Assembly: GCA_004558185.1 (NCBI GenBank)
Contig: SFDP01000004.1
Span: forward strand, 8,757 to 72,756
Origin: Lachnospiraceae bacterium
GTDB taxonomy: Bacteria > Bacillota > Clostridia > Lachnospirales > Lachnospiraceae
DNA length: 64,000 nucleotides
Direction: 5' to 3'
Under the pieces are notes generated by a model. It was not told the DNA's origin. It searched no databases and saw only the letters and a list, made by a program, of their open reading frames with translations. The position numbers and the translations under genes are program-made. How positions within the stretch are numbered: position 1 is the first letter of the stretch; every line of letters begins with the position of its first letter. This document shows, piece by piece, positions 35,893 to 43,033 of the stretch.

Positions 35893-35921
35893 GCTGCTAA
35901 AGCAGCAGAATGAGAGGAAAA
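35893..35921 (+). promoter_or_regulatory. GCTGC-hairpin/SD leader cassette upstream of the TIGR03915 gene
   Basis: GCTGCT and AGCAGC (35893-35906) pair around AA. The spacer AGAATGAGAGGAAAA leads to the ATG at 35922. The preceding ~45 nt also resemble those before the copy at 61435 (CCGGGAT..CACAAA.TCCCTG.GATTAAA). Confidence 0.65.
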
Positions 35922-36704
35922 ATGACAGAAACCATATTGCTGTGTGAGGAAAGTCCAGAGGGGATTTTTACCGGAGTGTATACAGCCTATGAATTAAAGC
36001 TGAGTCCGAATCATACCCATTTACAGCTTGGGGGAATAGATAACTATCAGCTTTTTGCCCGGTATAAGGAAGTGGCTGCAGATGCCGAAAAAGCATTTAA
36101 GGTAGAGAGAAGTCTGAGAAAGCGGCTGGGAGACGAAGCGATGGAGAGTGTTTGGTATGCCATGTCCAGCTGTGACTTAAGGAAAGGGGATGCGGTTTAT
36201 CATACCATTGCCAGAGGGATGGCAGGTGCTTTTCGGGGACAACTGATGGACTATCTTCAAGACCCCTATGTGAATCTTACGGCAAAATTGCGCTTGAATG
36301 TGTGGCATGAGGCACATCGGTTTATGGGATTTGTACGATTTGCCCAGTTGGAGTCGGGAATTCTGTACAGCGAGATAGAGCCGAAGAATGATGTTCTTCC
36401 CTTTCTGGGCGAACATTTTTCAGATCGCCTTCCTCAAGAGAATTTTATGATCAGAGATAAGGGGAGAGAACTCTATTTGATCCATCGAGCTAATCAAGGC
36501 TATTTCCTTTTTAAAGACCCGAATGGTCAATGGGGTGGGCAGGCATCATCTCCTGTGCTTCACTATTCCCATAATGAAGAACAGATTCAGAAGCTGTTTC
36601 GCTGCTTCGTTGATTCCATCTCCATCAAAGAACGGGAAAATAAAAGCCTGCAGCGCCAAATGCTGCCTTTAAGATTCAGACCTAATATGGTAGAATTTGA
36701 TTAA
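35922..36704 (+). CDS. TIGR03915-family putative DNA repair/metabolism protein
   Basis: A 260-residue cytoplasmic protein recognised as the regular partner of the TIGR03916 radical SAM protein. Family features include the opening ILLCEESPEGIFTGVYTAYE, the central VWHEAHRFMGFVRFAQLESGILYSEIEPKNDVLPFLGEHF and an RLPQENFMIRDKGRELYLIHR block. In some genomes this domain is fused to a uracil-DNA-glycosylase-like domain; here the protein ends before such an extension. ATG 35922 is preferred to ATG 35910, which lies in the conserved leader. It is likely SOS-induced with the upstream gene. Confidence 0.85.
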   Translation: MTETILLCEESPEGIFTGVYTAYELKLSPNHTHLQLGGIDNYQLFARYKEVAADAEKAFKVERSLRKRLGDEAMESVWYAMSSCDLRKGDAVYHTIARGMAGAFRGQLMDYLQDPYVNLTAKLRLNVWHEAHRFMGFVRFAQLESGILYSEIEPKNDVLPFLGEHFSDRLPQENFMIRDKGRELYLIHRANQGYFLFKDPNGQWGGQASSPVLHYSHNEEQIQKLFRCFVDSISIKERENKSLQRQMLPLRFRPNMVEFD

Positions 36705-36707
36705 TCA

Positions 36708-36833
36708 TTCAGAACAGCAGAATCCTGTCAAGCAGCTTCTGCAAGGTCGCTTGCAGAGAAGCTGGTTGGCAGGATTCTATTGGCTGAATAGCCACAGCTG
36801 CTAAATCGGAAAGATTTAGCAGGCTGTTCTGAA
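36708..36833. repeat. 126-bp intergenic element with 11-bp perfect terminal inverted repeats
   Basis: TTCAGAACAGC (36708-36718) is exactly complementary to GCTGTTCTGAA (36823-36833). Inside, AGAATCCTG pairs with CAGGATTCT, enclosing CAGCTTCTGCAAG paired with CTTGCAGAGAAGCTG. A second hairpin, CTGCTAAATC with GATTTAGCAG, lies at 36798-36822. The whole gap between the two genes can thus fold into a branched stem, resembling a MITE or a dispersed palindromic element. Confidence 0.65.
36729..36788 (+). repeat. 60-bp direct repeat, copy 1
   Basis: The block runs from CAAGCAGCTTCTGCAAG to GATTCTATTGGCTGAA. It recurs at 36854-36913 with four substitutions, 125 bp away. It contains the inner hairpin of the 126-bp element. 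Confidence 0.85.
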
Positions 36834-36853
36834 GGAGGAAAGAAGAGAGTAAA

Positions 36854-36913
36854 CAAGCAGCTTCTGCAAGCAAGCTTGCAGAGAAGCTGGTTGACAGGAT
36901 TCTATTGGCTGAA
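36854..36913 (+). repeat. 60-bp direct repeat, copy 2
   Basis: This is the second copy, without the left AGAATCCTG arm, immediately upstream of the helicase SD. Its loop differs (CAAG for GTCG), but the stem CAGCTTCTGCAAG / CTTGCAGAGAAGCTG is kept. Confidence 0.85.
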
Positions 36914-36933
36914 CTTTTGTAGGGGAGGGGACC

Positions 36934-39414
36934 ATGTCGACTGCATTAATGGCATCCGCAAAACAAATACGAATATCGGTACGCAATCTGGTGGAATTTC
37001 TCCTTAGAAGCGGTGATTTGGACAACCGAAGGGGAGGAATATCGGAAAATGCAATGGCAGAGGGAGGAAGAATACACCGGATGATACAGCGGAGGATGGG
37101 CAGTGAATACCGTCCCGAGGTATCATTGAAGTTTTGTGAAAAGACAGAGGAATATGAGCTTTTGATAGAGGGGCGGGCGGATGGCATCATTATCCTGCCG
37201 GATCAAATAACCATCGATGAAATAAAAGGAACCTATCGTGATTTAGAACGGATTACAGAGCCTGAGCCGGTGCATCTGGCTCAGGCAAAATGCTATGCCT
37301 GTATGTACACCAGACTGCTGAGTGAAGCGACAGGAAAAGAGAAGCGGAATGCGAAGCTGCCGCAAACTCTGGATAACCTTAGTAAATCAGATACTATTCG
37401 TATTCGCATGACCTATTGCAATATAGATACGGAAGAAATTAAGTATTTTTTCGAAGAATACAATACAGAGGAACTGAATACATGGTTTGATGACTTGGTT
37501 AGTCAATACAAAAAGTGGGTTGACTATCAGGTAAGCTGGGAAAAAACACGCAATCAGTCCATTAAGGTAACTGAATTTCCCTATCCTTATCGAAAAGGGC
37601 AAAAGGAATTGGCAGCCAGTGTATATCGCACCATTTATCATGAAAAAAAGCTGTTTTTAGAGGCGCCTACAGGTGTGGGAAAGACGCTGTCAACCCTATT
37701 CCCGGCAATTAAGGCCATCGGACAGGGGATGGGGCTAAGACTGTTTTATCTGACGGCGAAGACCATTACCCGAACAGCCGCCAGACAGGCGATAGAGATA
37801 CTTCAAAATAAAGGATTAAAATTCAAAACGGTTGTATTGACTGCTAAGGACAAAATTTGTTTTCAGGAGAAGGCGGAGTGCAATCCGGACAATTGTTCTT
37901 ACGCCAACGGACATTTTGACCGAATTAATGAAGCTCTTTTTGCCCTGATTACAGGAGAGCAATCCTTCTCAAGAGAAATAATAGAGGAGTATGCGAAGGA
38001 ATTTCAAGTGTGTCCCTTTGAGCTTGCACTGGACTGCAGCCTTTTTGCCGATGGGGTGATAGGGGACTATAATTATCTGTTCGATCCTCATGTCTGTCTT
38101 AAGCGTTTTTTTTCGGAGGGAGGAGACCGTAATAATCTTTTCCTTATTGATGAAGCGCATAATCTGGTAGAACGGGGAAGCAAGATGTATAGTGCAGACC
38201 TGGTTAAAGAGGATTTTCTTGCTTTGAAGAAGAGGGTCAGACCATTTTCACCCAAATTGGAACGGCTGCTGGAAAAATGTAATCGCAAACTGCTAAAGCT
38301 AAAACGAGAGACGGTAAACGTAAAGCAGTGGGAGGAGATAGAAGAATTTATTATAGCGCTGAACCGTCTGGCCAAGGGGCTTTCGGAATACCTGGAGAAT
38401 TATAATGACACACCTGTCAGAGATAAGGTGTTGGAGTTTTATTTTACTGTTTCCCACTTTTTACTGATTTACGAGGGAATGAAGGATGACTATGTGGTAT
38501 ATACAGAATTGACTAAGGAGGACAATTTTATATTAAAGCTGTTTTGTGTCAATCCATCCAAGAAATTAAAGGCCTGCATGGATAAGGGAAGAAGCAGTAT
38601 TTTGTTTTCGGCCACACTTCTGCCCATTCAGTATTATAAGAGGCTGCTGGGAGGGGAAGAGGAGGATTATGAGGTGTATGCGGAAAGCACCTTTGACCCT
38701 GAGAAATGTGGATTGTTTATTGCCAGTGATGTAACCAGTAAGTATTCACGAAGGGGGCAGACGGAATACTGCCGTATTGCAGCCTATATTCACCAGGTAA
38801 TAAAGCAGAGACATGGGAATTACATGGTTTTCTTTCCCTCCTACAGTATGCTGGAAGAGATTTATCAAATCTATCAAGAACAGTTTAATCAGGATGGAGA
38901 GGTAGAATGTCTCCGGCAAACAGAATATATGAAGGAAGAAGAAAAAGAAAATTTTTTGAAACATTTTGAGGGGAATGAGCATCTAAATTTTCAGGAGAAA
39001 ATTATGCTTTCCATAGAAACAGAAGAAAAAAGTCTCCTGGGCTTTTGCATTATGGGAGGAATATTCGGCGAAGGAATCGACCTGAAGCGGGATAGTCTGA
39101 TTGGAGCCATACTGGTAGGAACGGGACTTCCGCAGATCTGTACAGAACGGGAAATACTGGCCGGGTATTTTGATGAAAAGGAAGACAATGGTTTTGCATA
39201 TGCTTACCGGTATCCTGGAATGAATAAGGTTTTGCAGGCAGCGGGCCGGGTGATCCGCACCCATCAGGATTTGGGAATCATAGTTCTTTTGGATGAGCGT
39301 TTTCTTCAAAGCACCTATCTTCGTATGTTCCCCAGAGAGTGGAAAGCGTATCGTGTCGTTCAGGCTGAAACAATAGGGCATGAAATAGAAAAATTCTGGA
39401 ATGAATGGTTGTAG
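36934..39414 (+). CDS. Rad3/XPD-type (DinG-like) Fe-S DNA helicase with N-terminal nuclease-like domain
   Basis: An 826-residue superfamily 2 helicase. Residues ~1-170 form a PD-(D/E)xK-like domain (GRADGIIILPDQITIDEIKGTY, then AQAKCYACMY), as in Cas4/AddB-type nucleases. Walker A APTGVGKTLSTL and DEAH in LFLIDEAHNL follow. Four Cys between them (KDKICFQEKAECNPDNC and VCPFELALDC) suit an Fe-S cluster. The C-terminal helicase half has GGIFGEGIDL and QAAGRVIRT. Such enzymes unwind damaged or G-quadruplex DNA. The gene follows two repair genes and is likely part of the same damage response, though a repeat-rich gap of ~230 bp intervenes. SD AGGGGAGG. Confidence 0.9.
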   Translation: MSTALMASAKQIRISVRNLVEFLLRSGDLDNRRGGISENAMAEGGRIHRMIQRRMGSEYRPEVSLKFCEKTEEYELLIEGRADGIIILPDQITIDEIKGTYRDLERITEPEPVHLAQAKCYACMYTRLLSEATGKEKRNAKLPQTLDNLSKSDTIRIRMTYCNIDTEEIKYFFEEYNTEELNTWFDDLVSQYKKWVDYQVSWEKTRNQSIKVTEFPYPYRKGQKELAASVYRTIYHEKKLFLEAPTGVGKTLSTLFPAIKAIGQGMGLRLFYLTAKTITRTAARQAIEILQNKGLKFKTVVLTAKDKICFQEKAECNPDNCSYANGHFDRINEALFALITGEQSFSREIIEEYAKEFQVCPFELALDCSLFADGVIGDYNYLFDPHVCLKRFFSEGGDRNNLFLIDEAHNLVERGSKMYSADLVKEDFLALKKRVRPFSPKLERLLEKCNRKLLKLKRETVNVKQWEEIEEFIIALNRLAKGLSEYLENYNDTPVRDKVLEFYFTVSHFLLIYEGMKDDYVVYTELTKEDNFILKLFCVNPSKKLKACMDKGRSSILFSATLLPIQYYKRLLGGEEEDYEVYAESTFDPEKCGLFIASDVTSKYSRRGQTEYCRIAAYIHQVIKQRHGNYMVFFPSYSMLEEIYQIYQEQFNQDGEVECLRQTEYMKEEEKENFLKHFEGNEHLNFQEKIMLSIETEEKSLLGFCIMGGIFGEGIDLKRDSLIGAILVGTGLPQICTEREILAGYFDEKEDNGFAYAYRYPGMNKVLQAAGRVIRTHQDLGIIVLLDERFLQSTYLRMFPREWKAYRVVQAETIGHEIEKFWNEWL

Positions 39415-39575
39415 AGAATGGGAAATTAAGTTATACTGAATCGAACGAGGCAGACAGAGCTTTTCTGTAGAGGAAGAACAGATGGTAATGTTTGGAACAA
39501 CAGTACCTAAATTGGTCGAAAAATAAAATATGACACACAGTTTTTAGGTTATGACACACGTTTTATACACCTTAG

Positions 39576-39664
39576 ACAGGTGAAAACCTGTGGATAACTA
39601 TGTGGAAACGGTGGATTTCTCGAAAAAATGGTTTCGAAGAGTTATCCACATAGTAATCCACAGG
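39576..39664. promoter_or_regulatory. Large palindrome carrying DnaA boxes
   Basis: Two perfect DnaA boxes (TTATCCACA) face each other: 39589-39597 on the minus strand and 39642-39650 on the plus strand. A one-mismatch box, TAATCCACA, is at 39654-39662. They lie in a 78-bp inverted repeat whose 22-base arms (39587-39608 and 39643-39664) match at 20 positions. A tight ACAGGT-GAAA-ACCTGT hairpin (39576-39591) overlaps the first box. Two ATGACACAC direct repeats 21 bp apart (39530, 39551) precede it. No dnaA, dnaN or rep gene is near, so an accessory DnaA-binding or titration site is more likely than an origin. Confidence 0.6.
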
Positions 39665-39741
39665 CAAAGACAGAAATGTGGTGAAAAAAGAAAAAATACT
39701 ACATCGGTCAACAAGACTTATGTAAACTAGGAGGTAGGATG

Positions 39742-41052
39742 ATGTGGGCGTATGAAAGTGTATTTTATCAAATCTATCCATTGGGGTTTTGTGGGGCGCC
39801 TTTTGAAAACGATGGAGTGCTGAAACACCGTATTCTCAAGGTTCGGGAGTGGATTCCCCATATCAGGAAGCTGGGCTGTAATGCCATATATTTTTCGCCC
39901 CTGTTTGAGTCGGATACACACGGGTACAATACCAGAGACTACCGTAAGCTGGACTGCAGACTGGGTACGAATGAGGACTTTAAGGGAATTGTGGATAAAT
40001 TACATCAGGAAGGGCTCCGGGTGGTACTGGATGGTGTGTTTAACCATGTGGGCCGGGGCTTCTTCGGTTTTCAGGATGTGCTGAAGAATAGAGAGACTTC
40101 TACATATAAGGAGTGGTTCCACATTGATTTTCACGGGAACTCTCCCTATCAGGACGGCTTATATTATGAAGGCTGGGAGGGCAATTACGATTTGGTCAAG
40201 CTGAATCTGCGCCATGAGCCGGTAGTTCGGTATCTCTTTGAAAGCATTGAGCTGTGGATAAGGGAGTTTGGCATCGATGGTCTGCGGCTGGATGTGGCCT
40301 ATTGTCTGGATCATGATTTTGTCCGCAGGCTCCGTGCTTTCTGTGATTCACAAAAACAGGATTTTTTCCTGGTGGGGGAAATGCTGCATGGAGATTATAA
40401 GGTACTGGTGAATGATGAGATGCTCCATTCAGCTACCAACTATGAGTGCTACAAGGGACTCTATTCCAGCTTTAACAGCATGAATATGTTCGAAATCAAT
40501 CATTCTCTTTTGCGCCAGTTCGGGCCGGAGAATTGGACCTTATATCGGGGAAAGCATTTACTTACCTTTGTGGATAATCATGATGTCAGCCGTATTGCAA
40601 CGGTGCTGCAGAATAAGGAGCATCTGCCCTTGATTTATGCGCTTGCCTTTGGTATGCCGGGCATTCCCTGTATCTATTATGGAAGTGAATGGGGAGCCAC
40701 CGGGGACAAGAGCCAGGGGGATCCTTCTCTTAGACTAAGCTATGAAGAGCCTGAGTGGAACGGGCTGACCGATTTTCTTGCCAGGCTGACAGAGGCAAAA
40801 AAGAAATCGGAGGCTTTAAACTATGGAGAGTTCCGCTCAGTGGTCTTAACCAATAAACAGTGTATTTTTGAAAGAAAAGCGCAGAATGAACGGGTTTTGG
40901 TAGCCATTAATGCAGATCAGGAGGAGTATACGGCTCATTTTGATGCCGGATGTGGTCGGGCTGTGGATCTGATCACCGGCAGGCCCCATGATTTTGGAGG
41001 CGGAAGCACCCTGCCCGGCTATAGTGCTTTTTTCTGGAAGTGTGAAAAATAG
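39742..41052 (+). CDS. GH13 alpha-amylase-family glycoside hydrolase (cytoplasmic, oligosaccharide-type)
   Basis: A 436-residue (beta/alpha)8 enzyme without signal peptide. The four GH13 regions are clear: I DGVFNHVG, II GLRLDVAYCL with the nucleophile Asp, III LVGEMLHGD with the acid/base Glu, and IV FVDNHDVSR with the stabilising Asp. A short C-terminal beta domain is present. It is smaller than neopullulanases and lacks their N-domain, suggesting an intracellular maltodextrin- or oligoglucoside-hydrolysing role. AGGAGG precedes the ATG at 39742; the ATG three bases earlier is also possible. It precedes a carbohydrate-type ABC permease pair. Confidence 0.88.
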   Translation: MWAYESVFYQIYPLGFCGAPFENDGVLKHRILKVREWIPHIRKLGCNAIYFSPLFESDTHGYNTRDYRKLDCRLGTNEDFKGIVDKLHQEGLRVVLDGVFNHVGRGFFGFQDVLKNRETSTYKEWFHIDFHGNSPYQDGLYYEGWEGNYDLVKLNLRHEPVVRYLFESIELWIREFGIDGLRLDVAYCLDHDFVRRLRAFCDSQKQDFFLVGEMLHGDYKVLVNDEMLHSATNYECYKGLYSSFNSMNMFEINHSLLRQFGPENWTLYRGKHLLTFVDNHDVSRIATVLQNKEHLPLIYALAFGMPGIPCIYYGSEWGATGDKSQGDPSLRLSYEEPEWNGLTDFLARLTEAKKKSEALNYGEFRSVVLTNKQCIFERKAQNERVLVAINADQEEYTAHFDAGCGRAVDLITGRPHDFGGGSTLPGYSAFFWKCEK

Positions 41053-41058
41053 AAAAAG

Positions 41059-41097
41059 GTCTGTCAGCAATGGTGACAGACGGGCATGGGGATTAAG
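41059..41097 (+). other. Hairpin plus CATGGGGATTAAG leader before the permease gene
   Basis: GTCTGTCA (41059-41066) pairs with TGACAGAC (41074-41081). CATGGGGATTAAG then runs to the ATG at 41098. The same hairpin-then-CATGGGGATTAAGATGA arrangement occurs at 59804-59846, with a different stem. Confidence 0.55.
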
Positions 41098-42051
41098 ATG
41101 AGAATAAGCATAAAACGAGGAAGTAGAGACACAAAGGGTCTTGGGCTGCACAGCCATAGGGACCGAAGGAAAAACAGGAATCGAATAGGTGAGCAGACGA
41201 TCAAACGAAAAAGTGCTCTTTTTCTGGCGCCCAGCTTCATCGGCGTTGCTCTGTTTTTTGTGCTGCCCTTTATCGTGGTAGGGTTCTATGCGGTAGTCAA
41301 CAACCCTATTCAGCATGAGTTTGTTTTTTTGGATAATTTTATTAGTGTGTGGAATAATTCGGCCTTTCGTCTGGCGGCAGGAAATACCTTTAAGTTTTCC
41401 GTGGTTTCGGTGCCTTTGGTGGTAGTCCTGTCTATGATGATGGCCTTTGCGCTGGAGCAGGCGATTCCCTGGAAAAGTCGGTTCCGCAGCCTGCTTTTAA
41501 GTCCCATGATGGTACCTATTGCTTCTGTAGTCTTGATCTGGCAGGTGCTGTTCCATTATAATGGGGTAGTAAATGAGGTATTTACCTATTTGGGCAACGA
41601 TAAAATCGATTGGTTCAAGTCGGACTATGCCCAGGTCATATTGGTGATTTTATTCGTCTGGAAAAACCTGGGCTACAATATGATTTTATTTATGGCGGCC
41701 ATCAGCAATATTCCCAAAGAGATCATTGAGGTGGCACAGTTGGAGAGTGCAAAGGGCTGGCAGATTTTTTTCTCGATCAAGCTCAGGTACCTGTCCTCCA
41801 CCATCCTGTTTGTGACAATACTGTCACTCATCAACTCCTTTAAGGTTTTTAGGGAAGTGTACTTGCTGACAGGGGACTATCCATATGACTCCCTGTATTT
41901 ACTGCAGCATTTTATGAACAATACCTTTCGGTCGCTGGATTATCAGAAGCTGTCAGCGGCGGCCATTATTATGAGTCTGTTCATGGTTGTGATAATCGGA
42001 ATCCTTTTCCTGACAGAAAATTACTTTGGAAGGGATATGGAAGATGCATAA
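41098..42051 (+). CDS. Carbohydrate-type ABC transporter permease (MalF family)
   Basis: A 317-residue permease with a basic N-terminal tail of ~40 residues and six helices. The EAA loop is seen as ISNIPKEIIEVAQLESAKGWQIF, with SIKLRYLSSTI after it. The start is the ATG at 41098, with GGGGA as a weak SD; an in-frame ATG at 41086 lies within the repeated leader. It pairs with the next gene, which overlaps its end by eight bases. No ABC ATPase is in the operon, so a shared MsmX-type ATPase is likely. Confidence 0.88.
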   Translation: MRISIKRGSRDTKGLGLHSHRDRRKNRNRIGEQTIKRKSALFLAPSFIGVALFFVLPFIVVGFYAVVNNPIQHEFVFLDNFISVWNNSAFRLAAGNTFKFSVVSVPLVVVLSMMMAFALEQAIPWKSRFRSLLLSPMMVPIASVVLIWQVLFHYNGVVNEVFTYLGNDKIDWFKSDYAQVILVILFVWKNLGYNMILFMAAISNIPKEIIEVAQLESAKGWQIFFSIKLRYLSSTILFVTILSLINSFKVFREVYLLTGDYPYDSLYLLQHFMNNTFRSLDYQKLSAAAIIMSLFMVVIIGILFLTENYFGRDMEDA

Positions 42052-43000
42052 AAAAAAGAAGTTGAAACTGTCCCTGCCAAAGGAGAAGCTGCAGAGGACA
42101 GGAAGCAGAATCAGAAAGCGGATAAACAGGAAGCTGTGGCTGGGCTTTTTGACGGCGTTTCTGGTAGTATTTACGATTATATTCGTCATTCCTATTGTAT
42201 TTACGATCTGCAATTCCTTTATGGGGAAGGCAGAAATTGCCTCTAACTACGGAATGATTTTTGCCACTACGGATAAGGGAGGGAAACAGTTTATTTCGGA
42301 AGTCGTCAATCTGAAATTTATCCCCGACAAGGTATCCTTCAGCCAGTACATTACCGTATTATTTAAAAGTCCTGATTATTTGCTTAAGTTCTGGAATTCG
42401 ATTATTCTGGTCGTACCGATCGTGGTATTTCAGCTGGCAGTGGCCTGTCTGGCCGCCTTTGGCTTTACCCGGTACCGGGGAAGAGCAAGAGAACTGGTCT
42501 TTTTTATCTATGTCATCCTGATGCTGATGCCCTATCAGGTCACGCTGGTACCTAATTTTATGGTGTCTAAATGGATGAATATTCTGGATACCCGATGGGC
42601 AATCTGGCTGCCCGGAATTTTTTCGCCCTATGCCGTTTTTCTTTTGACGAAATTTATGAGACGGATTCCCCGATCTTTATTTGAGGCAGCAAAGATCGAC
42701 GGTGCAGGTGAGTGGCAGATATTCAGAAAGGTCTGCATTCCATTGTGTAAGGGAGCATTGAGCAGTGTGGCCATACTGGTATTTATCGACTACTGGAATA
42801 TGGTGGAGCAGCCGCTGATTCTGCTGAGTGATGAGCAGATGCATCCGCTGTCGGTATTCTTGTCTAAGATCAACAGTGGAGAAATAGGCCTGGCTTTTGC
42901 GGTGGCTACCATCTATATGGTACCTGCCTTGCTGGTGTTTTTATATGGAGAGGAATACCTGGTAGAAGGAATTGCCTACCAGGGTGGAATTAAAGGATAG
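42044..43000 (+). CDS. Carbohydrate-type ABC transporter permease (MalG family)
   Basis: A 318-residue permease: basic N-terminus, then six helices with an unusually long first extracellular segment (about residues 60-105, GKAEIASNYGMIFATTDKGG). The EAA motif is FEAAKIDGAGEWQIFRKVCIPLCKGALSS. The start is ATG 42044 with GAAGGGAT upstream, rather than a TTG at 42026. It forms a heterodimer with the preceding MalF-type subunit. The next gene, an HlyD-like adaptor, starts 33 bp later, an uncommon neighbour for an importer. Confidence 0.88.
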   Translation: MHKKKKLKLSLPKEKLQRTGSRIRKRINRKLWLGFLTAFLVVFTIIFVIPIVFTICNSFMGKAEIASNYGMIFATTDKGGKQFISEVVNLKFIPDKVSFSQYITVLFKSPDYLLKFWNSIILVVPIVVFQLAVACLAAFGFTRYRGRARELVFFIYVILMLMPYQVTLVPNFMVSKWMNILDTRWAIWLPGIFSPYAVFLLTKFMRRIPRSLFEAAKIDGAGEWQIFRKVCIPLCKGALSSVAILVFIDYWNMVEQPLILLSDEQMHPLSVFLSKINSGEIGLAFAVATIYMVPALLVFLYGEEYLVEGIAYQGGIKG

Positions 43001-43033
43001 AGAGGCCGTCTGTCGGCAGAAGGTGAGGAACGG

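Noticed and set aside
35796..35921. The 12-bp hairpin after the radical-SAM gene as a terminator
   Set aside because: No T-run follows, and the partner gene is expected to be co-expressed from the LexA promoter.
36708..36833. The 126-bp inverted-repeat element as an insertion sequence
   Set aside because: There is no transposase frame and the length is too short; at most a MITE-like derivative.
39576..39664. The DnaA-box palindrome as the chromosomal origin
   Set aside because: No dnaA, dnaN, gidA or similar genes are adjacent and only three boxes are present; an accessory site is more likely.
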